A stretch of 64,000 bases of DNA from Pseudomonas sp. GM48 (GTDB taxonomy: Bacteria > Pseudomonadota > Gammaproteobacteria > Pseudomonadales > Pseudomonadaceae). The stretch covers positions 48,106 to 112,105 of the forward strand of contig NZ_AKJM01000182.1 of NCBI RefSeq assembly GCF_000282335.1, read 5' to 3'. Below, piece by piece: positions 9,810-19,106 of the stretch; the stretch's first letter is position 1; each line of letters begins with the position of its first letter. A model generated the notes under the pieces. The model was not told the origin of the DNA. It searched no databases and was given only the letters and a program-made list of their open reading frames with translations. Made by a program: the position numbers and the translations under genes.

Positions 9810-12800
9810 CGGAGCAGAGTCCAATGGTGGGAGCCGACCTGCTGGTCATCCCTGATGGCGCTGGTGCCAGTGAGCTTCGCATCGGCATCCAAGTCACACC
9901 GACGTTGAACGTTGCCGGCGACATCCCGCTAGATCGATGGCCGGCAGAGATTGCTCGGCTGGCGGAAAGCGTCCGCATCCGCTTTGGCACCATTGCAGGC
10001 GGTCAGATAACAGAAGTTGGATCGGTTATCACGCGATCAGACCTGGCCGACTTCTTTGATCCAGCGAACGCATGGAGTGGCAAACCTCGCCGCGACGCCG
10101 CTAGTGCGATGTGGCAGGATATTTTCCAACCGGTAGGCTTCCAATCACTAATTGAGGCGATTGGCGAGATGGGGGCGGAGCAAGCCCCCGCGACCTTGAA
10201 AATCGCTTCGACCCGGATCGCCGATCTTCAACTCTTTCTCGACACGCTCTTAACCTGGCACGAAGCGAGAATGCCCAGTGGGCGCGCTATGCTGACCGAG
10301 GATCTAAAAGGGTTGGCGCGACGCATGGCTACTTGGGTGAGCGCCGGACCCAGCCCGCATGCTCCGCGCCTACAGGCCCGACTTTGGCAAGATCCAATGC
10401 GCGAGCGCGCAGATCAATTGGAAGTGCTGACGCAGGGTTTCGAGCTCTTGCTTCAGCAAGATACAGCTGGAAACGAGAATGCCCTACGGTTCGCGGCGGC
10501 ATTCGAAGCAGAAGTTGGAACCATGTTCCGCGAGCACTGGATCCGCCTCTTCGGCGTAGGCGATCCATCCCCGCCGAAAGAGGAGCCGCCAACTGACGAC
10601 TGGGGTAAGGATAGAGTCAAGGCGGCAAGTCGTAAGCTTAGCGCTCTGCTGGCTCTGCCAACGCTGTCGCATTATTTGGGATTGGGCGTTCAGCTTGAGA
10701 TTCCACGGGAGAGCCTCGGTGGGCTTTCCGCCGGAGTTATTTCCGCTGAGTTCGTTGCTGCCGATGGTATACGCATCGGGGGCGAAACAGCGTGGACAGC
10801 ATTCGAGCTTGCCGGCGACCACTTTGGGCCGGCCCCTGATCCCGCAACACCGTCCAGCGTAGACGCATTCAGTCGAGGGCTTCTCAATCTTGGCGTGCAA
10901 ATTGATGGTCGGAGACCACGCTTCGCGTTGCGCTCAGACGATGTGGTCAATGCACTGCTTGATTTGGTGCAGGCGGTAAACAATCAGGACGACCCCAATC
11001 TCAAACGGTATCGGCGTGGGTTGGTTTTATACGACTTTGCAAACCTTGAACGCCTGAAGGAAGATGAGGATCGTGCGATCAATGGAGCGGTCCAGATCAA
11101 TTATCTGAACGATCTCTTGGCTGGCTTCAGACCCGATTTTGCTCTTGCGACGCGCGGAGCCGACAACCTCAAGGTTGTCAAAGAGCGTTGGCGTCCAGTG
11201 ACGTTCCGGTCGATCGTCTGCAAACATGACGAGCTCGATCCGGCTTTCTACAATGACCCACTCATCATCCGGATTGCGTCCCGCGATCACGGGTACACGG
11301 CCGCGCTTGTGGAAGAGAAAGACGGGGCGCTTAGCCGTGAGGACGAAATGTTTGCGTGGGCGGGAGAGAGCCTCGCTGTCCATGCAAAACGGGGTAAGGA
11401 GCCGATCGTTGATCCCGAGCGGGATCTTGCGCTTCGGCTGACCTACGCGCTTCCCGCGCCTGGCTCCGCGCTGGGTATGCCCCCCCTCCGTGAAGGTGTT
11501 GGATACGCCTGCGGTTGCCGCTTAGTTTACGTCAACGGCGCGGGTCTGGATTTTGATGCAGCGGCCGCAATTTATTCGGCGGCCCCCACCTTCGTAATCG
11601 GCAATGCTGCTGGGAAGCCTTATGTCTTTCCGCCAGCACCGTTGCCACCTCCTGACGTCCACCTTGGGTGGGAGGATCCCCTGGTTGGCGCAAACGACCT
11701 TGAGCGAGAGGTTGCTGGGGAGACGAGCGAAACTCTTGTGATCCGTGATGGTGAAGGAAGCGCTCGCCGCTTTATGACACCTCCACGGGGCAGCTTCGAC
11801 AGTGCGGAACAACAGCGCCAGCTCGACGACCCAGCGCTTAAGGATGATAGTCCTCATGGGGCGCTTTCGGGACCCAAAGGCGTGTGGCTTTTTGGAGCCG
11901 ATGGTAAGTTTCCGGAGGCGCGATTTGGTGCGCGGCTTGGCAGCGTCCGCTACCTCGATGGGGATGTCTTGATGCCGATCCCTCTAGATGGTCGCAAGCG
12001 CGACGGGATCAAAATTGGCAGCCCCGAATACCAGGCGATCAAGTACCGACAATCGCGGGGAACGGTTGTCATCCTGGGCCGACGTCGCAACCCTGCAGTG
12101 CCGAACGCGCCGTTTCATCCAGATAGCAACGGCGGCCGCCTCAGGGCTTCACTTCATCGTTCCTCTTTGGAGGGGGCAACGACGCCGCCGTTATCCACTG
12201 ATCGGGATTTCTGGAAAGCACCGCTGCGTCCCGCTGACGCCGTGCCGATCGTTGTTGATTTGCTGCCGACACCAGATCCGGCATCATTGGGAACAGCTCG
12301 CGACATCATCATTGTTGATATTGATGACCACAAAGTTAACCTACCGTACCTTCAGTTCTCAGTGCCGAAGGGCGAAACCTATCGCCTGCGGCTCAAAGGA
12401 GACAGCAGGCGAGGCGACGAGGCAGAAGTCGTTTTGATGCTAGTCCACGCGGTGGAAAAGCCGCTTCTCGCGCCAGATTTCCGTCCTAAAGAGGCGCCGG
12501 ACGAAATTTGTTCAACTGATGGTATTGGGTTGCGTGCAGTGACGGTGACCGTGCGGAACGATGACCCAAAAGTGATCCCTCTTGCGGGGCTTGAGACGTG
12601 GGCGGAAAAGGTGCGCCGATACGAAGCAAGCGGTGTCGACATGCGTTGTTGGCCAAGCGAGGAGGGAGGCACCACGACAGTCTTCACCGGTCGCGTCGAC
12701 ATCGATCGGAAATCGACCGGTGTATTGCGCTGCGAGGTGATTTGGAAAGAGTTCGACGAGGGCACGGTGAGCCGAGCGGCTGATGGCCGTTGGATTCGGA

Positions 12801-14164
12801 ACATCGCCTCGGAAACCGCCCAGCTCTTTCAGTTCGAAGTCGAACGGCGGGGAGGGGAGGGCAGGGTAGACTTGCTTCGAGTGGCCCCGCCGTTGAACTC
12901 GGTAAGTGCCGCGGCTGAGAGGCACGCGAGGGTGACTGGCGTGCCCGGCGAGCTTCGGACTCTTTCTCACGCTTTTCGCGATGGCCGTGCGAGACAGTTG
13001 GAGGTCAAGATCGTGGCAACGTCCGCTTTCACTGCCTTCTATCCTGACGATGCGGAAGCGCCATCTCCAGGGGAATGGATCGGCCGCTATGACGTCGAGT
13101 CGAGCCGCTTTTCGACAGCACCAAGAGTTTGGACCGATTGCACCTTTCGCCCACCGCCGCCTCAAATCGATCGTGTACTGCCCCTGTTAGCTTGGGATAA
13201 GCTGCCGGATCAGCCGGAAAGCTGCCGCCGGATGGCACATCTCCGCATATATCTTGGCGAGGGCTGGTATGCCTCTGGTGCCGACGAGCGGCTCGGCATC
13301 GTCCTGCTAGGCGACGACGATCCAAAAACTGTCTGCGATTACCAGACTGGACGCTTGGAAGCCTATCAGCGGTTCATCAGCCAAGCAGGTTCGGATCCAG
13401 TTCGAGAAACATCGCCAGTCCCCCTCCGCATTGAGCCGCGACACTTCAGGAATGCTCCGGCGCCGGTCCAAGCCATGCTTTATCTTGGGGGCGGTGACGG
13501 TCCGTCGCTTGGCAATGGGCGCAGTGCAGAGGCCATCTCACCACTGCCCGTTACCGTGCTGCCGTTCTCGCCGCGCTTCACTGAGGAAGACGGCCTCTTC
13601 TGCGACTTGGAATTTGATATCGGAGATTCCTATTTCCCATTTCTCCGCCTCGGCCTCGTCCGCTACCAGGAACATGCGGTGGATCATCTGCGCTTGTCGC
13701 ACCCCATCGCCTTCGACGTCCAATTGCTGCCGGAGAGGCGGCTGTGGGTAGATTTCAACCCAAATGGTATCGGCGAACGTACTGTCGTGGTCGAAGGTCC
13801 CGGTTTCGAGGTTCCCAACCTTGGCCAACCGTCACACAAGCCAAATGCGCTCCGTCTAGCGATTCTGAGCTGGAACGAGACGACGCATGAGTGGCGAGAA
13901 AGTCGCCTCATTAAAGAGCGATTGGAACCGGAAACTAATGCGGTTTCGTATGGCTACCGGTGGAAGCAAGAATTCAAGCTGCCGTTAGTTGGAAATAACC
14001 GACAAAGGTTCATGCTCGTGGTGGAAGAATATGAGCGCCTTCCACTTGATGAACCTACCGGTCAATTTGAGGATGGTGAGGCTATCTTTACGGAGGTGGA
14101 TGGAGAGCGCCTGACTTTTTCATGCATGCAGCCGCTCGTTTATCCACGAATTGATCCGAAATAG
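9806..14164 (+). CDS. Giant protein of unknown function, 1452 residues (block gene 2)
   Basis: The ATG overlaps the stop of the preceding 1969-residue gene by four bases, so co-translation is likely. I see no known domain. The protein is acidic, soluble, rich in proline, arginine and tryptophan, and mixed alpha/beta. It has many beta-like segments after residue 600 (patterns such as FPPAPLPPP, RFMTPPRG) and no signal peptide or membrane span. The first 450 residues are more helical. The fixed pairing with gene 1 suggests the two products act in one complex. The next gene starts 87 bases downstream, probably in the same transcript. No function is assigned. Confidence 0.85.
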   Translation: MTEQSPMVGADLLVIPDGAGASELRIGIQVTPTLNVAGDIPLDRWPAEIARLAESVRIRFGTIAGGQITEVGSVITRSDLADFFDPANAWSGKPRRDAASAMWQDIFQPVGFQSLIEAIGEMGAEQAPATLKIASTRIADLQLFLDTLLTWHEARMPSGRAMLTEDLKGLARRMATWVSAGPSPHAPRLQARLWQDPMRERADQLEVLTQGFELLLQQDTAGNENALRFAAAFEAEVGTMFREHWIRLFGVGDPSPPKEEPPTDDWGKDRVKAASRKLSALLALPTLSHYLGLGVQLEIPRESLGGLSAGVISAEFVAADGIRIGGETAWTAFELAGDHFGPAPDPATPSSVDAFSRGLLNLGVQIDGRRPRFALRSDDVVNALLDLVQAVNNQDDPNLKRYRRGLVLYDFANLERLKEDEDRAINGAVQINYLNDLLAGFRPDFALATRGADNLKVVKERWRPVTFRSIVCKHDELDPAFYNDPLIIRIASRDHGYTAALVEEKDGALSREDEMFAWAGESLAVHAKRGKEPIVDPERDLALRLTYALPAPGSALGMPPLREGVGYACGCRLVYVNGAGLDFDAAAAIYSAAPTFVIGNAAGKPYVFPPAPLPPPDVHLGWEDPLVGANDLEREVAGETSETLVIRDGEGSARRFMTPPRGSFDSAEQQRQLDDPALKDDSPHGALSGPKGVWLFGADGKFPEARFGARLGSVRYLDGDVLMPIPLDGRKRDGIKIGSPEYQAIKYRQSRGTVVILGRRRNPAVPNAPFHPDSNGGRLRASLHRSSLEGATTPPLSTDRDFWKAPLRPADAVPIVVDLLPTPDPASLGTARDIIIVDIDDHKVNLPYLQFSVPKGETYRLRLKGDSRRGDEAEVVLMLVHAVEKPLLAPDFRPKEAPDEICSTDGIGLRAVTVTVRNDDPKVIPLAGLETWAEKVRRYEASGVDMRCWPSEEGGTTTVFTGRVDIDRKSTGVLRCEVIWKEFDEGTVSRAADGRWIRNIASETAQLFQFEVERRGGEGRVDLLRVAPPLNSVSAAAERHARVTGVPGELRTLSHAFRDGRARQLEVKIVATSAFTAFYPDDAEAPSPGEWIGRYDVESSRFSTAPRVWTDCTFRPPPPQIDRVLPLLAWDKLPDQPESCRRMAHLRIYLGEGWYASGADERLGIVLLGDDDPKTVCDYQTGRLEAYQRFISQAGSDPVRETSPVPLRIEPRHFRNAPAPVQAMLYLGGGDGPSLGNGRSAEAISPLPVTVLPFSPRFTEEDGLFCDLEFDIGDSYFPFLRLGLVRYQEHAVDHLRLSHPIAFDVQLLPERRLWVDFNPNGIGERTVVVEGPGFEVPNLGQPSHKPNALRLAILSWNETTHEWRESRLIKERLEPETNAVSYGYRWKQEFKLPLVGNNRQRFMLVVEEYERLPLDEPTGQFEDGEAIFTEVDGERLTFSCMQPLVYPRIDPK

Positions 14165-14251
14165 GATCCACGCGACTTTATCAGTCGATCAAATTTCAAC
14201 TTAGCCAACGCAATCTGATATTTGCAGAGGAAGCTTCAGGAGGAAAAGATT

Positions 14252-14833
14252 ATGCACGTAAGATCAGAGTTTGATCCGTCCAAGATGAATTCACAAACAA
14301 ACCGAATACCGGCGCCGCCACCAGCAACAGGTGAAGACCTCGTCATCGGTGAGCCTGTTGACACATCTGCGCTCGACGCGGCACTCGTGGTTCGACTCAC
14401 CTTCGATGGATACAAACTTCGGTGGGTTGCTGCCCAAACCAAAGAGTGGGTCGCATTCTCGGGTGTCGCAGATGAAAGTGCGCGAGAGTCCGAACAGGAT
14501 ATCGGACCGACACCGCAAGGACATTTCACCATTGATCCGGCCGATATCCAGTACCTCGAAGAGGGACCCGACTGGGGGGCGCATAGAGTTCGCCTACAAC
14601 CGGTAGCCGAAACCGTCACTCGCATGCGGGACTGCTTCAAGCTCATCCGAACCGGGATGTACATTCACGGCGGCGATGTGAAAGGAACGAAGGGCTGCAT
14701 CGAGCTAAATGATAGCGTGGAGGAGAACGCATTTTTCGTCGCGCTTGCGGCGTATGGCCGCCCGATCGACCTTGAAGTGAAATATGCCGGTGCGCGAGAA
14801 AGGGTGTACGAGGCCCCTGCCTGTCCCTACTGA
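14252..14833 (+). CDS. L,D-transpeptidase-like (YkuD/DUF2778-type) protein
   Basis: This 193-residue protein starts at the ATG behind AGGAGG (14239-14244); a TTG 30 bases upstream is less likely. GPTPQGHFTI (residues 86-95) and MYIHGGDVKGTKGCIEL (136-152) give the His139 and T-x-G-Cys149 signature of the L,D-transpeptidase fold, which cross-links or exchanges residues on peptidoglycan stem peptides. Some type VI effectors (Tlde1, DUF2778) use the same motif to poison the cell wall. There is no signal peptide, unlike housekeeping L,D-transpeptidases. That and its place behind two giant genes suggest it is delivered by, or works with, their products. The fold is likely, the effector role is inference. 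Confidence 0.75.
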   Translation: MHVRSEFDPSKMNSQTNRIPAPPPATGEDLVIGEPVDTSALDAALVVRLTFDGYKLRWVAAQTKEWVAFSGVADESARESEQDIGPTPQGHFTIDPADIQYLEEGPDWGAHRVRLQPVAETVTRMRDCFKLIRTGMYIHGGDVKGTKGCIELNDSVEENAFFVALAAYGRPIDLEVKYAGARERVYEAPACPY

Positions 14834-14963
14834 TGGTGTGGAACGCGTCCTCCTCAAAGCGGTAGAGCTAGGAGCGGCGGAAGGCGAGTGACTGGCGACT
14901 TCTGAAAGTTGAGGTAAGCCATGTAACCATGGCCGCAAGCTATCTCCCTATGAGCAGCCACAG

Positions 14964-15095
14964 ATGATGTTGTTGCGCGAGACGTTGCAGGAATGGCTGC
15001 CCGAAGGGCATCTTCCACACTTCATTTTCGACATGATGGACGAGTTGGACCTTGGTGCCATCCATGTGCGCTACGACAAGGGCAGCCCTCGTCAG
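14964..15095 (+). pseudogene. N-terminal scrap of an IS1182-family transposase
   Basis: The frame reads LQEWLPEGHLPHFIFDMMDELDLGAI followed by HVRY. This is the usual start of IS1182-type DDE transposases (..LPEDHLAYFI.DVVDQLDLSAI..RY). Homology ends at about residue 40, and the rest of the transposase and both terminal repeats are absent. It marks an old insertion just behind the giant-protein block. Confidence 0.6.
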
Positions 15096-15406
15096 ACTAT
15101 TACCATGGGTCGGACCATCTCGCGCTTGCGTTGCGGGGATGGCGTTTCACGCCGAAACCGAACTTCCGCGCATCGATGCTCAGGTATGCCACGAGCAGCA
15201 ACCGCTTTAGGAGGTTGTTCTGCAACGGGTCGAGCTTCTACTGTCAAACCGCACCCATAGGTTTTAACCTATATGACAATGAGGAAAAGGGGCGCCTGCG
15301 GACTACCTATCAGACCCGAGTAGAGGCTGAAAACGAGTGCCAGCGGCTTAACTTGATGCGTCTTGAGAGCTTCCTATCAGAATGTGAATCCCTGCAGCCT
15401 CTGTAG
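15096..15406 (+). other. Unidentified open frame fragment
   Basis: From about 15100 a frame different from the transposase scrap stays open to TAG at 15404-15406 (reading through GWRFTPKPNF, IGFNLYDNEEKGRLR and ECQRLNLMRLE). It has no start of its own and I do not recognise it. It may be the tail of a gene cut by the insertion. Confidence 0.3.
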
Positions 15407-15438
15407 GCTTTATCGCTAGCCGATTAGACATTCTTTGC

Positions 15439-15467
15439 TGCCCCCCCTCAAAAAAATAAGGGGGGCA
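15439..15467 (-). terminator. GC-rich hairpin downstream of a small minus-strand gene
   Basis: TGCCCCCC/GGGGGGCA (15439-15446 with 15460-15467) encloses an A-rich loop. It lies 18 bases past the end of the small gene at 15485 and could end its transcript, although no clear T-tract follows. Confidence 0.5.
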
Positions 15468-15484
15468 AAGCTCCCCCTAACACG

Positions 15485-15631
15485 TTATGACTTTTTCACC
15501 TGATTCAGCGGGTTCTCAGGGTTCTTTTGCCAGCAAGTATGACCGTGGTTTTTGTCCCAGGTCTTGTTGGTGCCATTGGTACCAGGGTTACGATTGTGGG
15601 CGTTTGCCTTGTCATTGTTCTGCTTGGTCAT
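15485..15631 (-). CDS. Small hydrophilic protein, 48 residues
   Basis: The chosen ATG at 15631 follows AGGGAAGGAAC. The product is very rich in Asn, Lys, Thr and Gly (MTKQNNDKANAHNRNPGTNG at its start) and likely disordered. Short Asn/Lys-rich proteins with a similar NRNPGT segment occur in Pseudomonas and are often stress-related, but I cannot assign a function. The upstream-extended frame (to 15694) is less likely. Confidence 0.55.
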   Translation of the reverse strand: MTKQNNDKANAHNRNPGTNGTNKTWDKNHGHTCWQKNPENPLNQVKKS

Positions 15632-15844
15632 GTTGGTGTTCCTTCCCTCTGTGAGTAGAGAGCTCAGCCTACCAATTGGAAAAAACGCCACCACTGATCG
15701 TTTATTGATAAACCGTGATAATCAGTGATATTTCACCATCGCGGGGTTTTGCACAAGCCGAAACCAACTCTTGATGCAGGACAGGGGCGGGGCAGCGCGT
15801 ACTCCAAGTGAGCGTTTTATCCAACGGATAAGTGGCCGCTTTTG

Positions 15845-16035
15845 GCTGATTCTGTTGAAAAAGTCGGTCCTTCCAGACTGCCCGCATACTGACTGCTGAA
15901 AACGCCTTGCTAGCGCGCAGCTACGTGAAATCTGAGTCCAGAGTCCAGAGTCCTCTGTTCAAAGTAAAGATTTCAATCTCAAGCGCGTACTTTTCAGCTG
16001 CGGAAACCATGGCCTCCTTTTTCAATAGAATCGGC
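15845..16035. repeat. Short inverted-repeat element (MITE-like)
   Basis: Bases 15845-15863 and the reverse complement of 16017-16035 match in 17 of 19 positions (core GATTCT.TTGAAAAAG). They flank about 150 bases with no gene, including a tandem GAGTCCA repeat near 15941-15955. A transposase-less element or the fused ends of a deleted insertion sequence would look like this. A diverged end of the same type is at 2675-2702. I see no clear target duplication. Confidence 0.5.
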
Positions 16036-16217
16036 TGATTGTTGACTGTCACGAAGGGCTGCAACCGAACCAAGCCGGCCTATCGCGCGACCAGCAGAAA
16101 ACGAACGAGGCGGGCATCCAAGAACGATCAAATACGGATAATTCATGGCTTCGTGCCATCTGCTAGAGTCAGGAGTGCAACTGCACGCCGATGTGCATGC
16201 TTGCCAAGGAGGGGGCT

Positions 16218-18854
16218 ATGTACGACACACTGAAACAGACTCTGGACGCTGAGGGGCTGACGGTCGTCGAGCGATTTGTGTTGCCATCACGCCCGGCGGC
16301 TTATGCGCCGGTACCTCCGCTATTAGCCACCACCGCTGTCGGCGCATACCTTGCACTCACTGCTCCCGAAGGTCTTTGGCAGCATCAGGCAGCGGCTCTT
16401 GAAGCGTTGGGCCACCAGCGGAATGTAGTCATTCCAACGGGTACTGCATCTGGCAAGAGCCTGATCTTCAGGTCTATCGCATTCCATCGTATTTTGAGTA
16501 ACCCAAACTGTCGGGTGTTGGTGTTCTACCCGCTCAAGGCATTGGCGAGTGATCAAATGCGCGGATGGCGGGCCATGGCGCGGGCCCTTGGTATGCCAGA
16601 CGAAACCATTGGCCGGATCGACGGCTCTGTATTGGTAGCACAGCGCGACAACATCCTGCAGAAGGCTCGGATTGTGGTGATGACACCGGACGTGTGCCAT
16701 GCCTGGTTAATGTCCCGGCTGGCTATGCCGGTGGTAAAGCTCTTTCTCTCCCAACTCGCCATAGTGGTAATGGATGAGGCGCACACACTGGAAGGTGTTT
16801 TTGGCAGCAATTTTGCCTATTTGATTCGCCGGTTGCAGGTCGCAAGACATCTTTTGCAGAAGCAGGTCGAGACTCCTCAGGATCTGCAGTTCATAGCCGC
16901 TACGGCAACGATCCTACATCCGGATGAGCATTTAGCTTCATTGACGGGGGTTCAGTTTGACGTCGTGCCAGAGACACTTGATGGATCACCACGATCAGAG
17001 CGTATTTGTGCGCACGTTGCAGCCCCGCCAGGCGAAGAGATGGAACTTGCTAGGGAACTACACAATATGCTCCTGAACGGAAAGGGAGTTGGCGGGTTCA
17101 TAACCTTCATGGACTCCCGCAAGGGAGTCGAAATGCTCGCACGCTACAACACTACAGAAATCGAGAATCTCTTGGGATCGGCAGACGTGTTGCCCTACCG
17201 GGCGGGGTACGCTGCAGAGGACCGCGAGAAGATTGAGGAGCGCCTGCAGGCAGGTAAATTGCGTGGCGTGGTATCAACGTCGGCGCTGGAAGTGGGCATC
17301 GATCTGCCACACCTAACTGTGGGGATTAACGTCGGTGTTCCTGCCACGCGTAAAGGCTATCGTCAGCGACTCGGCCGTGCTGGGCGGGCATCACCCGGTG
17401 CGTTTATTATAGTGGCCGGACCGAATGCCTTTACAAGCTACGGGATGTCCTTTCGAGAGTATCACGATCATTCGGTTGAAGATTCCTATCTGTATCTCGA
17501 CAACCGGTTCATGCAGTTCGCACATGCCCGCTGCCTAGTGGACGAACTCGAGGCGCTTGGCTCCGGATTAACCCTACCACTCAAGGCAAGTTGGCCAGAA
17601 GGCTTTCAAGAAATATACGACTGGGCCAAGCCAGGCGGTAATCGCCCTCCAGCGTTTGACGCAATCGCACAGATTGGAGGGGACGCTCCGCATTACAGTT
17701 ATCCACTGCGAAATGTCGGCGAGCTTAATTTTCGTATCGCGCAGGGAGATGGTGCATCTGCCGTTGCCATAGGTGAGGTCAATGAGCTACAGGCACTGCG
17801 AGAGTGCTATCCGGGGGCAACATACTGGCACTTAGGCCGAGCCTATGAAGTCCAGGCGTGGCAGACGAGCGGTTTTACCGGCCCACTTATTCGCGTAAAG
17901 CTGGGGGCTCCGAACCGATCGACGCGCCCAAGGATTCGAACCTGGATCAACGCAGGAGTTACTTCGGTCGATCTTCTGGAGGGACATTATCTTCGAGGAG
18001 AGCTTGGGTTTATTGCCGAATGTCAGATGCAGGTGACACAAAAAGTAGAGGGCTACGATGACGTGAGTGCCGGTGTCTATCGCCCGTACAGCGAGTTACG
18101 ACAGGGTAATCCAAATATGCGCGCCCGTATTCGGAACTTCCGGACCAGTGGCGTACTATTATGTATCGCTGAATCTTGGTTCAGTAACGGTGAGGCAAAG
18201 AGTCGATTCGTAGAGCGTCTGAACGCTGTATTTGCCCGCGAGTACAGTATCCTTCCGCAGGATGTCGGCTGCGCAGCAACTAACATTTCGGTGAGATCCA
18301 TTAATGGCGGAGGACTGCGTAGCGACTGCATTGTGGTATTTGACCAGGTCTACGGCAGCTTGCGACTCACTGAGCGTCTTTACCTTCACTTCGACCTCCT
18401 GCTAAATCGTTTGGAACGCGCGGCGTCGGTCGAAGCTGAGTCCGGCGACGAAGATTTTCTCTGTGATGTCCGAAAGGTCCGCGACATCTTTGACTCATTC
18501 GCAACTGCATCCAGCGAGTCCTTGCTCGAGGCCGCTGGCATGATAGGTAAGCACATCCGCGTATTCTCCCCAGAATCACGCGTTAGCTATCGTGAGAACG
18601 GAAAAATGGGGTCGGAAGTTGAAATCATTCGGCCGACAGTTATGAATGGAAAATTGATGTACCAGGTCAAGTGCTTTTTCAGGCTATCCACCAGTGTCTC
18701 GACTAATGTCTCGACCAAGCAATGGGTTGCTGCGGAATATATTGAGCCCACCGCTGGCGATGGTGAGTGGGACCAGGCTTGGTGGAACTCGGAGTCTGAG
18801 GAGTATGAAGATCCTCCTGGCTCATTAGGCGAATTAGCGAATGTTCAAAACTAA
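16218..18854 (+). CDS. DEAD/DEAH-box (superfamily 2) helicase
   Basis: This 878-residue ATP-dependent nucleic-acid helicase starts at ATG 16218 behind AAGGAGGG. Visible motifs are Q-like GLWQHQ, Walker A PTGTASGKS (about residues 77-85), DEAH (VVMDEAHTLEG), TAT (motif III), STSALEVGIDLP, and QRLGRAGRA (motif VI). The core resembles the YprA/MrfA group of DNA-repair helicases. The last 400 residues are not ones I recognise and lack an obvious zinc cluster. An HNH nuclease gene follows on the same strand 252 bases later, and the pair sits in an integrase-bounded island, so an anti-phage or plasmid role is plausible. That role is inference. Confidence 0.85.
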   Translation: MYDTLKQTLDAEGLTVVERFVLPSRPAAYAPVPPLLATTAVGAYLALTAPEGLWQHQAAALEALGHQRNVVIPTGTASGKSLIFRSIAFHRILSNPNCRVLVFYPLKALASDQMRGWRAMARALGMPDETIGRIDGSVLVAQRDNILQKARIVVMTPDVCHAWLMSRLAMPVVKLFLSQLAIVVMDEAHTLEGVFGSNFAYLIRRLQVARHLLQKQVETPQDLQFIAATATILHPDEHLASLTGVQFDVVPETLDGSPRSERICAHVAAPPGEEMELARELHNMLLNGKGVGGFITFMDSRKGVEMLARYNTTEIENLLGSADVLPYRAGYAAEDREKIEERLQAGKLRGVVSTSALEVGIDLPHLTVGINVGVPATRKGYRQRLGRAGRASPGAFIIVAGPNAFTSYGMSFREYHDHSVEDSYLYLDNRFMQFAHARCLVDELEALGSGLTLPLKASWPEGFQEIYDWAKPGGNRPPAFDAIAQIGGDAPHYSYPLRNVGELNFRIAQGDGASAVAIGEVNELQALRECYPGATYWHLGRAYEVQAWQTSGFTGPLIRVKLGAPNRSTRPRIRTWINAGVTSVDLLEGHYLRGELGFIAECQMQVTQKVEGYDDVSAGVYRPYSELRQGNPNMRARIRNFRTSGVLLCIAESWFSNGEAKSRFVERLNAVFAREYSILPQDVGCAATNISVRSINGGGLRSDCIVVFDQVYGSLRLTERLYLHFDLLLNRLERAASVEAESGDEDFLCDVRKVRDIFDSFATASSESLLEAAGMIGKHIRVFSPESRVSYRENGKMGSEVEIIRPTVMNGKLMYQVKCFFRLSTSVSTNVSTKQWVAAEYIEPTAGDGEWDQAWWNSESEEYEDPPGSLGELANVQN

Positions 18855-19106
18855 CCGAGTTATCTTCTCACGGGATGATTGATGACGCTCTAGAGTGCTC
18901 GGAGCAGACGGTGGTGTGAGCACACTGTCAGCCGGTAGAAACCGCTAGGCGCCTAGGTAGGAGCGATTAATCAAGAGTGGACAAGTGCACTTTGCCGGAA
19001 ATGAAGCTAAGAATTAATGGATGTCATTCGGCGTGTCACTTATCTGCGCTTTTGGTATCTAGCCATCTTTATCATTAGTTCCTAATGCAGGTAAGGGAGT
19101 GGATCA

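Noticed and set aside
12512..13165. 217-residue minus-strand frame inside the second giant gene
   Set aside because: Arginine-rich shadow of the real frame with no start signal.
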